A stretch of 12,416 nt of DNA, taken from assembly GCA_003645745.1 (NCBI GenBank), contig QNCH01000024.1, positions 1 to 12,416 of the forward strand. Reading direction: 5' to 3'. Shown in pieces: positions 1 through 5,787 of this stretch. The position numbers and the translations under genes are program-made. The notes under the pieces are model-generated. The model did no database searches. It was not told the origin of the DNA and worked only from the letters and a program-made list of their open reading frames with translations. Numbering within the stretch: position 1 is the stretch's first letter; every line of letters starts with the position of its first letter. Source of the stretch: Candidatus Omnitrophota bacterium. Lineage in GTDB: Bacteria; Omnitrophota; Gorgyraeia; B26-G9.

Positions 1-1088
1 CTGATTTCAAAATCGTCTGTATTTGTATTTTTTGATGCATCCTGGCACCTGACATAATAGGTATAGCTGTTTCCGTCTGATAAACCACTCACAGTAGTTG
101 AATGCGTTGTGCCCCCTGTACTCAACAAATTACCCATTAAGCCATAAACTGTGCCTGAGGTTACGGAATATTTGCACGTAGCGTCTTCATTAGTAGTTAG
201 AGAAATGCTTATATGGTTCGTACCTGAAGAGAGTGTTCCTGTGGGCTGGCCATTACTGCGGGTAGGGGAAGTGGTATCATTATCTCCCACTATCCCAATA
301 TAATTATCGGCAAATACAATATCATCATAATACAAATACCAAGTATGCGTATTATAATGAGAATAATTGGCAAAATGAACCGCGTTGAAATAAGCAGCAT
401 TTAAATCGTTTCTATTTTTCACATTAGTCGCATGAACTACTGTGCTGCCATCAATCCAAACTTGATATTCTCCATCGCTGTTTCCATTTGTATTATATTT
501 AAAATAAGCCTCAAAACAATGCCATTGATTATCAACAAGAGAATAATCAGTACTGGTAGTATGCACAACAACCTCAGGATCAGTATGTGATCCGGCAAAC
601 CGAATAATGCACTGACAATCATTATCTAGCCCTGAACCATCGCCATAACTTACTTCTCTGATCATAGGATGATTATAATTTATAGCCCATGTAGTATTTG
701 CATACCCTTCCCCATCATGAGAACCAAAAATTTTCAAAAATTTGCATCCTCCGTAATACGCATCTTCTGTTCCCGCGTATTCAGGATCATGCGCTTTAAA
801 ATAAAATCTAACATAAATATCCCCAAGCTGTTCAGCGTTAATATTTTTTCCAAACCAATAGGGGCTTGTTCCACTTGTATTATATGTAACCATTATACCT
901 CGGGAACCATTTCTACCTTCAGTCTCTGTTATTGCAACATTGGAGCCTATGCCCCATCCATGGTTTTCAGGAGAATCCATATAACTGTCAAAATCATCTT
1001 CAAAAATTACCCGCGCATTCACCACGCCCCCAAAAAAAACACAAAAAAACCATAAATTAATTGCTATGACGATCATTCTCGTTTTCAT
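1..1088 (-). CDS. Secreted beta-sandwich (ConA/polysaccharide-lyase-like) protein with FN3-like module, C-terminus beyond window
   Basis: The reading frame is open from an ATG at 1088 to the window edge (362 codons, no stop), so the C-terminus is missing. The start is set by a strong Shine-Dalgarno site (AAGGAGGGG) 5 bases upstream. Residues 1-25 form a signal peptide: Lys/Arg near the N-terminus, a hydrophobic core, then VNA as a likely cleavage site. Residues about 26-265 are rich in aromatic and Gly/Asn residues. They include a W-H-C-F-E-A-Y-F-K strand, a GEYQVWIDG strand and a final YLYYDDIVFADNYIG strand, the pattern of concanavalin-like jelly-roll domains in polysaccharide lyases and LamG-type proteins. 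Residues about 274-362 look like a fibronectin-III/Ig-like module, with a Cys pair (CKYS and YYVRCQD) that may form a disulfide. It is probably exported and binds or cleaves a polysaccharide; no catalytic residues could be assigned. The gene stands alone, divergent from nothing nearby. Confidence 0.8.
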   Translation of the reverse strand, partial: MKTRMIVIAINLWFFCVFFGGVVNARVIFEDDFDSYMDSPENHGWGIGSNVAITETEGRNGSRGIMVTYNTSGTSPYWFGKNINAEQLGDIYVRFYFKAHDPEYAGTEDAYYGGCKFLKIFGSHDGEGYANTTWAINYNHPMIREVSYGDGSGLDNDCQCIIRFAGSHTDPEVVVHTTSTDYSLVDNQWHCFEAYFKYNTNGNSDGEYQVWIDGSTVVHATNVKNRNDLNAAYFNAVHFANYSHYNTHTWYLYYDDIVFADNYIGIVGDNDTTSPTRSNGQPTGTLSSGTNHISISLTTNEDATCKYSVTSGTVYGLMGNLLSTGGTTHSTTVSGLSDGNSYTYYVRCQDASKNTNTDDFEI

Positions 1089-1133
1089 CTTACCCCTCCT
1101 TTTCCTATACAATTTCAAATTTAATCTTGTAAT

Positions 1134-1153
1134 GGGCATAATTTATCATGCCC
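1134..1153. other. Short inverted repeat in the leader of the secreted-protein gene
   Basis: GGGCAT and ATGCCC are separated by eight AT-rich bases, about 45 bases upstream of the minus-strand start at 1088. No T-tract follows in either direction, so it is not an obvious terminator. It could be an operator or an mRNA leader hairpin. The rest of 1089-1316 holds the minimal repeat at 1185-1213 and a perfect 10-base palindrome CTATGCATAG at 1268-1277. I found no convincing promoter for the secreted-protein gene there. Confidence 0.4.
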
Positions 1154-1184
1154 GATGTCGTTTAATTATTGTTATCATTATTAC

Positions 1185-1213
1185 TATACTCAAACGTAAT
1201 AGGTTTGAGTATA
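1185..1213. repeat. Minimal family A repeat (29 bp)
   Basis: TATACTCAAAC, seven bases (GTAATAG), then GTTTGAGTATA gives an 11-bp perfect inverted repeat. The first 23 bases match the left arm of the longer family A repeats (for example 10893-10915), and the last 11 match their right end. It therefore looks like a family A element reduced to its outermost arms. It lies between the two minus-strand genes, in the leader region of the secreted-protein gene. Confidence 0.75.
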
Positions 1214-1316
1214 CATATTTCAGTGAATTACCTACCATATGTTTTTTTGTTGCCCTACCCGTAAATACTATGCATAGCGTCGCAGGCAGGAGAATTATTA
1301 AATTAATTTGAATGTC

Positions 1317-2546
1317 TCAAATTCCCCAGGGGTAAACATACGCCTTATTCCTCAATTCCCCCCTTAACCCAGCAACCTTAAACTCCTTTAGCCCATATTT
1401 CTTATTAAAATATTTGATGGCATTCGGATTAAACTGCTCAAAATTCAGTTTGGCTTCTATGGGCAAAAGACTATTTTTAATCCTTAAAATAAAATCAATC
1501 TCTTTTTTATCCTTAGTACGCCAATAAAACACGCTGCCCTGGCCGTACTTTTTAACCAGCTCGGCAAAAACGCTTGTTTCAAAAACACTGCCAATAATTT
1601 CTTTCGGCAGTTCCTTCAGCCAAAGCATCTGCATTAGCCCGCTGTCGTAAAAAAATATTTTTGGTGTCTTAAAAAGTTCGGAACGGATATTTCGGCTGTA
1701 TGGCCGCACCAGCTTAATAATATAAGTATTCTCCAAAATAAACAGATATTTTTCAACTGTTTGTTTGGAAATTCTACAAGTATTGGATAACTCGGCTATA
1801 TTTAATACGCTGCCGCTTTGGAAAGCCAGCGCCTCCAGCAGTTTGTTAAATTTATCAATATCTTTTATGTCAGCTAAATCTCTGATGTCTTTTTTTATGT
1901 ATGTATCAATAATCTGTTGCAGATATTTTTCCTTTTTTTCCATCGAAGTTGTAAGAGTAATTTTAGGATAACCTCCTTGCAAAACATATTCCTTGAAAAA
2001 ACGCGCCAGTGCGTTTTTCTTTTTTTCCGTAAAAACTTTTTTTTCATCAAAATGATAATTTTTAAACATTAAAAATTCGTTGAAAGACAAATTAAATATT
2101 TCAAAATTTACTGTCCTTCCAGATAGAGAATCCTTGAACTTGTTTTTAATTTCAAAGCTGGAAGATCCAGAAACTACTAATTTAATATTTTTATGGTGGT
2201 CGGCTATAAGTTTTAAAAATGCTGAAGGATTTTTTAAATATTGAATTTCATCTATAAAAACAAATAATTTCTTGGACGATGTATTGTTTAAATCAATTTC
2301 AAAACCTTCTTCTTTTAAATGCTTTATAAACTCCTCTGTTCCTAAATCCAAAATTCTCACAAAACGCGAGTCTTCCAGATCAATGTAGTAAACAGATTGG
2401 CTCTTTTTCTCCAGATATCTTTTTAGCCAAAATAAAATGAACGTCTTGCCGACTTGTCTGGCACCGTGCAAAACAATAATATCATCGGTAAAAAGATATC
2501 GGCTGATTTCATCAATAATAATTCTTTTGTATACTTCGCTCTTCAT
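1317..2546 (-). CDS. AAA_14/DUF4143 family ATPase
   Basis: A 409-residue protein of the AAA_14 plus DUF4143 family, close to the family's usual length. Visible are a Walker A motif GARQVGKT (residues 28-35), a Walker B motif LFVFIDE (94-100), a sensor-like SGSSS (126-130), and a winged-helix-like middle (about 245-282, with AELSNTCRISKQTVEKYL). The C-terminal part contains EIDFIL (349-354) and LPIEAK (361-366). The D351...E364-x-K366 spacing fits the PD-(D/E)XK nuclease-like core noted in DUF4143. The family's function is poorly defined; members are common in host-associated and uncultured bacteria and lie in accessory DNA. The start ATG has only a weak GGGAAG upstream at a long distance, but a promoter fits at 2596-2624. 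It is transcribed away from the rpmH operon and appears monocistronic. Confidence 0.9.
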   Translation of the reverse strand: MKSEVYKRIIIDEISRYLFTDDIIVLHGARQVGKTFILFWLKRYLEKKSQSVYYIDLEDSRFVRILDLGTEEFIKHLKEEGFEIDLNNTSSKKLFVFIDEIQYLKNPSAFLKLIADHHKNIKLVVSGSSSFEIKNKFKDSLSGRTVNFEIFNLSFNEFLMFKNYHFDEKKVFTEKKKNALARFFKEYVLQGGYPKITLTTSMEKKEKYLQQIIDTYIKKDIRDLADIKDIDKFNKLLEALAFQSGSVLNIAELSNTCRISKQTVEKYLFILENTYIIKLVRPYSRNIRSELFKTPKIFFYDSGLMQMLWLKELPKEIIGSVFETSVFAELVKKYGQGSVFYWRTKDKKEIDFILRIKNSLLPIEAKLNFEQFNPNAIKYFNKKYGLKEFKVAGLRGELRNKAYVYPWGI

Positions 2547-2595
2547 TTGTATATTTTATTCTTCCCTGACTTGCAAAATTAGTTAATTTATGTTT

Positions 2596-2624
2596 ATTTT
2601 ATATCTAACTTAAATTAAAGTCAA
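2596..2624 (-). promoter_or_regulatory. Sigma-70-type promoter of the AAA_14 ATPase gene
   Basis: On the minus strand, TTGACT (2624-2619) is followed by a 17-base spacer and TAAAAT (2601-2596). The leader to the ATG at 2546 would be about 42 bases. An inverted repeat (AACTTAAAT / ATTTTAAGTT, 2607-2638) spans the -35 box and part of the spacer, so a repressor could act here. This is read from the sequence only. Confidence 0.55.
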
Positions 2625-2638
2625 GCTTATTTTAAGTT
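2607..2638. promoter_or_regulatory. Inverted repeat over the -35 box, possible operator
   Basis: AACTTAAAT at 2607-2615 and ATTTTAAGTT at 2629-2638 are near-perfect complements with a 13-base loop that contains the -35 hexamer of the minus-strand promoter. The position suits a repressor site. All-A/T arms can also arise by chance in such AT-rich DNA. Confidence 0.3.
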
Positions 2639-2659
2639 TATTTGTAATCGATGAATGAA

Positions 2660-2700
2660 GCGGGGTATTGAGATTCCCGCAATGCTTTTAGCGAGCATTG
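2660..2700. repeat. Two adjacent hairpins, possible remnant of another dispersed repeat
   Basis: GCGGG (2660-2664) pairs with CCCGC (2676-2680). Directly after it, CAATGCT (2680-2686) pairs with AGCATTG (2694-2700). This block is much richer in G+C than its surroundings, and no reading frame explains it. It ends about 37 bases before the family B palindrome. I do not recognise it as a known RNA. Confidence 0.4.
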
Positions 2701-2736
2701 TCCTGCTTGCAAAGAATCTATAACTGAAACCCCTCT

Positions 2737-2849
2737 TCAGTGAGAAGCTGTGAAATAATAGTCCATTATACTTTTTTCGTATTTTTTCTCCGACGAGGAA
2801 AAGAAATGACCAAGCGAAAAACGGTGATTATTTCACAGCTTCTCACCGA
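2737..2849 (+). repeat. Family B palindromic repeat, copy 1 (113 bp)
   Basis: Both ends carry the 20-base arm GTGAGAAGCTGTGAAATAAT in inverted orientation, with near-matching flanks (TCA on the left, TCG on the complement of the right). The symmetry runs inward: T-rich left and A-rich right halves surround a centre at CCGACGAG (base 2793). The second copy at 5568-5680 has exactly the same length and the same central motif and aligns without gaps. It encodes nothing plausible, although one frame stays open. It lies between the AAA_14 gene and the rpmH promoter. It could be a non-autonomous mobile element, an RNA-processing hairpin or a protein-binding palindrome. Confidence 0.85.
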
Positions 2850-2922
2850 GTACCTCCATTTTTTTCTTATTTTGCTAAAAATATGACATATTCATTTTGC
2901 CTTGACAAAATCAAATAATTAA

Positions 2923-2950
2923 TTGACTAAATTGTCTTTTATGCTATAAT
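2923..2950 (+). promoter_or_regulatory. Strong vegetative promoter of the rpmH operon
   Basis: TTGACT (2923-2928), a 16-base spacer and TATAAT (2945-2950), with TG one base upstream of the -10 (extended -10). Transcription would begin near 2957, giving a leader of about 37 bases before the rpmH ATG. It is the best vegetative promoter in the window and fits a highly expressed ribosomal-protein operon. Confidence 0.8.
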
Positions 2951-2993
2951 TTTTGTTTACGCGATAAAAAATGATCGGAGAGGACACAATAGA

Positions 2994-3131
2994 ATGAAAA
3001 AAAATCTTAAGCCAAAATCTAATCTTAAGAGGAAACGCACGCATGGTTTTCGTGAAAGAATGGAAACTAAAAATGGCCGCGCTATACTGAAACGAAGAAG
3101 GCAAAAGGGGCGTAAAGTTTTATCCGCTTAA
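2994..3131 (+). CDS. rpmH: Ribosomal protein bL34
   Basis: A 45-residue, very basic protein with the L34 signature: an N-terminal KPKSNLKRKRTHGFRERM, then NGRAILKRRRQKGRKVLSA. The length equals the usual 44-46 residues. It is a structural protein of the large ribosomal subunit. The start ATG has a GGAGAGG site about 10 bases upstream. It is the first gene of the operon and is followed two bases later by rnpA, the usual bacterial arrangement. The gene often lies near the replication origin, but I saw no convincing DnaA-box cluster in the gap upstream. Confidence 0.98.
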   Translation: MKKNLKPKSNLKRKRTHGFRERMETKNGRAILKRRRQKGRKVLSA

Positions 3132-3133
3132 AA

Positions 3134-3481
3134 ATGAAAAGTAACACGTTTTCACACAAAGAACATTTACGCAAGCCAGCAGAGTTTAAAAAAGTATATC
3201 AGTATGGCTGTTTTAAAAAAAACCATTTTTTTTTGATTTATTATTTACCAAACAGCTTAAATTATAACCGTGTCGGCATTAGTATAAGTAAAAAAAAATG
3301 CGTAAATATTGTTATGCGCAACAGAATTAAACGGTTAATTAAAGAAGTGTATAGACTGCACAAACATAGATTTGGCACAGGCTTTGATTTTATTTTTGTG
3401 GTAAAAAACAGGCCTAAACATTTAAATTATCATATTTTTGCTGAAATAATTTTAAATCAGGTGAAATGCGGCATACAATAA
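3134..3481 (+). CDS. rnpA: Ribonuclease P protein component
   Basis: A 115-residue basic protein, the normal size of RnpA. It binds the RNase P RNA and assists 5' maturation of pre-tRNA. The family signature is plain: an early basic segment (KKVYQYG, about 19-25), RVGISISKK (46-54), and the RNR motif with its following helix (RNRIKRLIKEVYR, 62-74), then a hydrophobic strand (GFDFIFVVKNR, 83-93). It starts two bases after the rpmH stop without a good Shine-Dalgarno site, so translation is probably coupled. Its last 16 bases overlap the start of yidD. Confidence 0.97.
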   Translation: MKSNTFSHKEHLRKPAEFKKVYQYGCFKKNHFFLIYYLPNSLNYNRVGISISKKKCVNIVMRNRIKRLIKEVYRLHKHRFGTGFDFIFVVKNRPKHLNYHIFAEIILNQVKCGIQ

Positions 3482-3675
3482 TTTTTTTTATTGATTTATA
3501 TCAAAACTATATATCTTGTTTAAAAACCAAAAGCTGTAAATTTTATCCAACTTGCTCTATGTACGCAAAACAAGCAATTATAAAAAAAGGGGTGTTAAAA
3601 GGGATAATGATGTCTTTATGGAGAATAATTCGCTGTAATCCTTTATCTGCAGGCGGATATGACCCCGTAGAATAA
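3466..3675 (+). CDS. yidD: Membrane protein insertion efficiency factor YidD
   Basis: A 69-residue protein with the DUF37/YidD signature: an N-terminal amphipathic segment (IIFFIDLYQNYIS), the CKFYPTCSMYA core with two of the family's conserved cysteines, RIIRCNPLSAGGYDPV with the third, and a short tail. YidD is a small membrane-associated factor that helps YidC-dependent insertion, and it usually sits between rnpA and yidC as here. Its start overlaps the rnpA end by 16 bases in another frame, which suggests translational coupling. An eight-base gap separates it from yidC. Confidence 0.95.
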   Translation: MRHTIIFFIDLYQNYISCLKTKSCKFYPTCSMYAKQAIIKKGVLKGIMMSLWRIIRCNPLSAGGYDPVE

Positions 3676-3683
3676 TAAAACTA

Positions 3684-5276
3684 ATGAAAAACGAAAAAAA
3701 TTTTTTTATTGCCATAGCTTTAACTATTTTAGTGCTTTATTTATATCCGACAATTATAAAGCAATTTTTTCCAAATGCCCTTCCCATACAAAAAGCACGC
3801 ACTGTAATAAGGTCAACCCCAGCTGATACAAACGAAAACACAGAATTTTTTTCTACTATTAATCAGCAAAAATCTTATTTAAAAGAAAAAAGTTATATCT
3901 TAGAAAATTTTAATTACACCGTAGTTTTAAACGCGCCTTACGGTGATATTAAAAGCATTGAATTAAAAAAATTTATTGATCCGGCAACTGGAAAACCCAG
4001 TATTTTAATGGATACAGAAAATAAATATAACGGAATTTTTGCAACACAAGGAATTTTAGAAAAACCTGAAATAGAAGATGTTTTTGTTGTAAATAACAAA
4101 ATTACCTTTGTATATAAGCCGCAAAACGATTTAAAGCTTACTAAAACTATAATTATTGACGATGAGACTTTAAGCCTAACACTAAGTATGAACATAGAAA
4201 ATCTATCTGAACAGGAGAAGTCCATTTCTTATCGAATTATTGCAGCAACAGGAATAAACGCGGAAAGAAACATTTCTTCCCGCTATATGAAAGCAATTAC
4301 TAAAACAACAGAACGCAAGAAAATCCATAAAAAAAGCCTCTCAGGCCTGCGTAAAGAATTTATTATTAATGGCGAGGTAGAAATGACTGCGTTTCAAAGC
4401 AGATATTTTTCTTTAGTTTTAGTTCCTGTATCTGTATGCGATTATTCTTACGCGAATAAAAACAGCCAATTTATACGGCTTGGGCTGGGCAAAAATAATT
4501 TAACAATTCCTGCCAACACTTCTTTAAACCAAAATTATATTTTATACGCTGGTTCTAACAGTTTAAAAGATATGTCTGATTTAAACCTAAATATTGAAGT
4601 AATAAAAGGCAGCGGATTTTTTACTGCGTTTTCTGATTTTTTGCTTAACTTGCTGCATTTTTTACAAAAGATTTTTAAAAATTATGGCATCGCAGTAATT
4701 GCTTTAGCATTAATTATTAATTTATTCTTATATCCATTAACATTTAAAAGCTTGAAATCTATGAAGGAAATGCAAGCTCTACAGCCGCATATTGAAGAAT
4801 TAAGAAATCTACACAAAGACAACCCGCAAAAATTAAACAAAGAAACAATCCTTTTATACAAAAAACATAAGGTTAATCCTGTAGGCGGATGCCTGCCAAT
4901 ATTTTTGCAAATGCCTGTCTTTTTTGCTTTATACAAAGTTTTAATGACTACTATTGAACTCAGAGGCGCTAATTTTTTATGGATAAAGGATTTGTCCAGC
5001 CCTGATGCTTTATTTGTATTCCAAAACAAACTCCCCTTTATCGGTAATAGTTTCAATTTTTTGCCGATTGTAATGGTCATTGTATCTTTTATTCAGCAGA
5101 AAAAAACCGTTGCCAGTCAGGCAAATGAACAGCAAAAAACTATGGCTTTGATTATGCCTATTTTCATGGGAGTTATTTTTTATAATTTCCCCTCAGGCTT
5201 AGTATTATATTTTTTAACTAATACAATATTTTCCATAGCAGCACAATCAATTTTATCTGTTAAAAGTGAAAAATAA
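3684..5276 (+). CDS. yidC: Membrane protein insertase YidC (diderm type)
   Basis: A 530-residue YidC/Oxa1 insertase of the long Gram-negative type. It has an N-terminal membrane helix (about 6-27), a periplasmic P1 domain (about 55-300), then the conserved core. The core includes YPLTFKSLKSMKEMQALQP (350-368), the coiled-coil hairpin (about 370-398), NPVGGCLPIFLQMPVFFALYKVL (398-420), FLPIVMVIVSFIQQ (459-472) and MPIFMGVIFYNFPSGLVLYFLTNTIFS (491-517). It inserts proteins into the inner membrane, alone or with SecYEG. The position normally held by the conserved groove arginine (E. coli Arg366) appears to be Asn346. The final stop shares a base with the next start (TAATG), so jag is translationally coupled. 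Confidence 0.98.
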   Translation: MKNEKNFFIAIALTILVLYLYPTIIKQFFPNALPIQKARTVIRSTPADTNENTEFFSTINQQKSYLKEKSYILENFNYTVVLNAPYGDIKSIELKKFIDPATGKPSILMDTENKYNGIFATQGILEKPEIEDVFVVNNKITFVYKPQNDLKLTKTIIIDDETLSLTLSMNIENLSEQEKSISYRIIAATGINAERNISSRYMKAITKTTERKKIHKKSLSGLRKEFIINGEVEMTAFQSRYFSLVLVPVSVCDYSYANKNSQFIRLGLGKNNLTIPANTSLNQNYILYAGSNSLKDMSDLNLNIEVIKGSGFFTAFSDFLLNLLHFLQKIFKNYGIAVIALALIINLFLYPLTFKSLKSMKEMQALQPHIEELRNLHKDNPQKLNKETILLYKKHKVNPVGGCLPIFLQMPVFFALYKVLMTTIELRGANFLWIKDLSSPDALFVFQNKLPFIGNSFNFLPIVMVIVSFIQQKKTVASQANEQQKTMALIMPIFMGVIFYNFPSGLVLYFLTNTIFSIAAQSILSVKSEK

Positions 5277-5485
5277 TGAAACATAAAAAACAAGATTTAC
5301 CAACAAAAGAATATACTGGCAATAGTGTAGAACAAGCTATTGAAGAAGCTTTGACCGACTTAAAACTTCCTAAAGAAAAAGTTAAAATTCAAATTTTGAC
5401 AGAAGGGCAAAAAGGCCTTTTTGGTATGCATGGAGCAAAAAAAGCTAAAATAAAAGTCTCCGTATTATCCTGCGGCAACAAATAA
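5276..5485 (+). CDS. jag: Short Jag protein, Jag_N domain only
   Basis: A 69-residue protein matching only the N-terminal domain of Jag/KhpB (SpoIIIJ-associated protein). Residues about 12-64 show the NSVEQAIEEALTDLKLPKEKV helix and the KGLFGMHGAKKAKIKVSV end. Full-length Jag, about 200 residues, adds KH and R3H RNA-binding domains. These are absent, and nothing resembling them occurs before flhF. It follows yidC with a TAATG overlap, the usual jag position. A half copy of repeat A starts 30 bases after its stop, so loss of the C-terminal part through repeat-associated deletion is possible. A lineage-specific short form is the alternative. Confidence 0.85.
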   Translation: MKHKKQDLPTKEYTGNSVEQAIEEALTDLKLPKEKVKIQILTEGQKGLFGMHGAKKAKIKVSVLSCGNK

Positions 5486-5514
5486 ATTTCTACCTGCAAA
5501 GTTTATCCCGCATT

Positions 5515-5567
5515 TATACTCAAACGTAATCGATTTGTAAAATTTAGGTGTTTTCCTGTGCCCTAGA
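5515..5567 (+). repeat. Family A repeat, left half only
   Basis: Starts with TATACTCAAACGTAAT and continues through TTTGTAAAATTTAGG and CCTGTGCCCTAGA, matching the left halves of the copies at 7893, 8975 and 10233. At 5568 it stops abruptly at the left arm of a family B repeat. The expected right arm (ATTACGTTTGAGTATA) is missing. Only a short possible remnant, CGATTACATT, follows the B element at about 5679. This half copy sits 30 bases after the jag stop codon. Confidence 0.85.
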
Positions 5568-5680
5568 TCAGTGAGAAGCTGTGAAATAATCCCCCATTCT
5601 TTCTTTTTCACGTTTTTTATCCGACGAGCCACAAAAATAAACATGCAAAAAACAGTAATTATTTCACAGCTTCTCACCGA
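5568..5680 (+). repeat. Family B palindromic repeat, copy 2 (113 bp)
   Basis: Both arms are the same as in copy 1 at 2737-2849 (20 identical bases inverted at each end). Total length is again 113 bp, and the centre is again at CCGACGAG (base 5624). The 67-base interiors align without gaps but have diverged at many sites, mostly outside the central motif. It has the same orientation as copy 1, so the two copies bracket the rpmH-jag operon as direct repeats. It abuts half of a family A repeat. It could fold into one long hairpin in RNA read from either side, but no T-tract makes it a classical terminator. Confidence 0.88.
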
Positions 5681-5703
5681 TTACATTAATTTTAAATTTT
5701 TAA

Positions 5704-5732
5704 TAGAATTTATTTTTAATATACGTTATAAT
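5704..5732 (+). promoter_or_regulatory. Possible promoter of the flhF operon
   Basis: A perfect TATAAT (5727-5732) is preceded at 17 bases by a poor -35 (TAGAAT, 5704-5709). The leader to the flhF start would be about 50 bases. No sigma-54 or sigma-28 site was seen in this gap. The local AT content makes a chance -10 likely. Confidence 0.35.
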
Positions 5733-5787
5733 AAAAACACTGGTTTAAAATGAATTAATTTCTGTTTTCTCTGGGGGAGGATACTTA

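Noticed and set aside
669..1055. Plus-strand reading frame of 128 codons
   Set aside because: It is the complement of the signal-peptide-bearing secreted protein on the minus strand, which has a strong ribosome-binding site and recognisable domain patterns.
2737..2860. Short protein encoded across family B (both copies stay open in one frame and end with KTVIISQLLT-x-Y)
   Set aside because: Differences between the two copies are not concentrated at third codon positions, and the shared peptide comes from the conserved inverted arm. There is no consistent start or ribosome-binding site.
2902..2930. Second upstream promoter using TTGACA at 2902
   Set aside because: No acceptable -10 lies 16-18 bases downstream; the TTGACT/TATAAT pair at 2923-2950 is far better.
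2547..2993. Replication origin (rpmH is often near oriC)
   Set aside because: No cluster of DnaA boxes (TTATNCACA) and no dnaA or dnaN gene is visible in the window.
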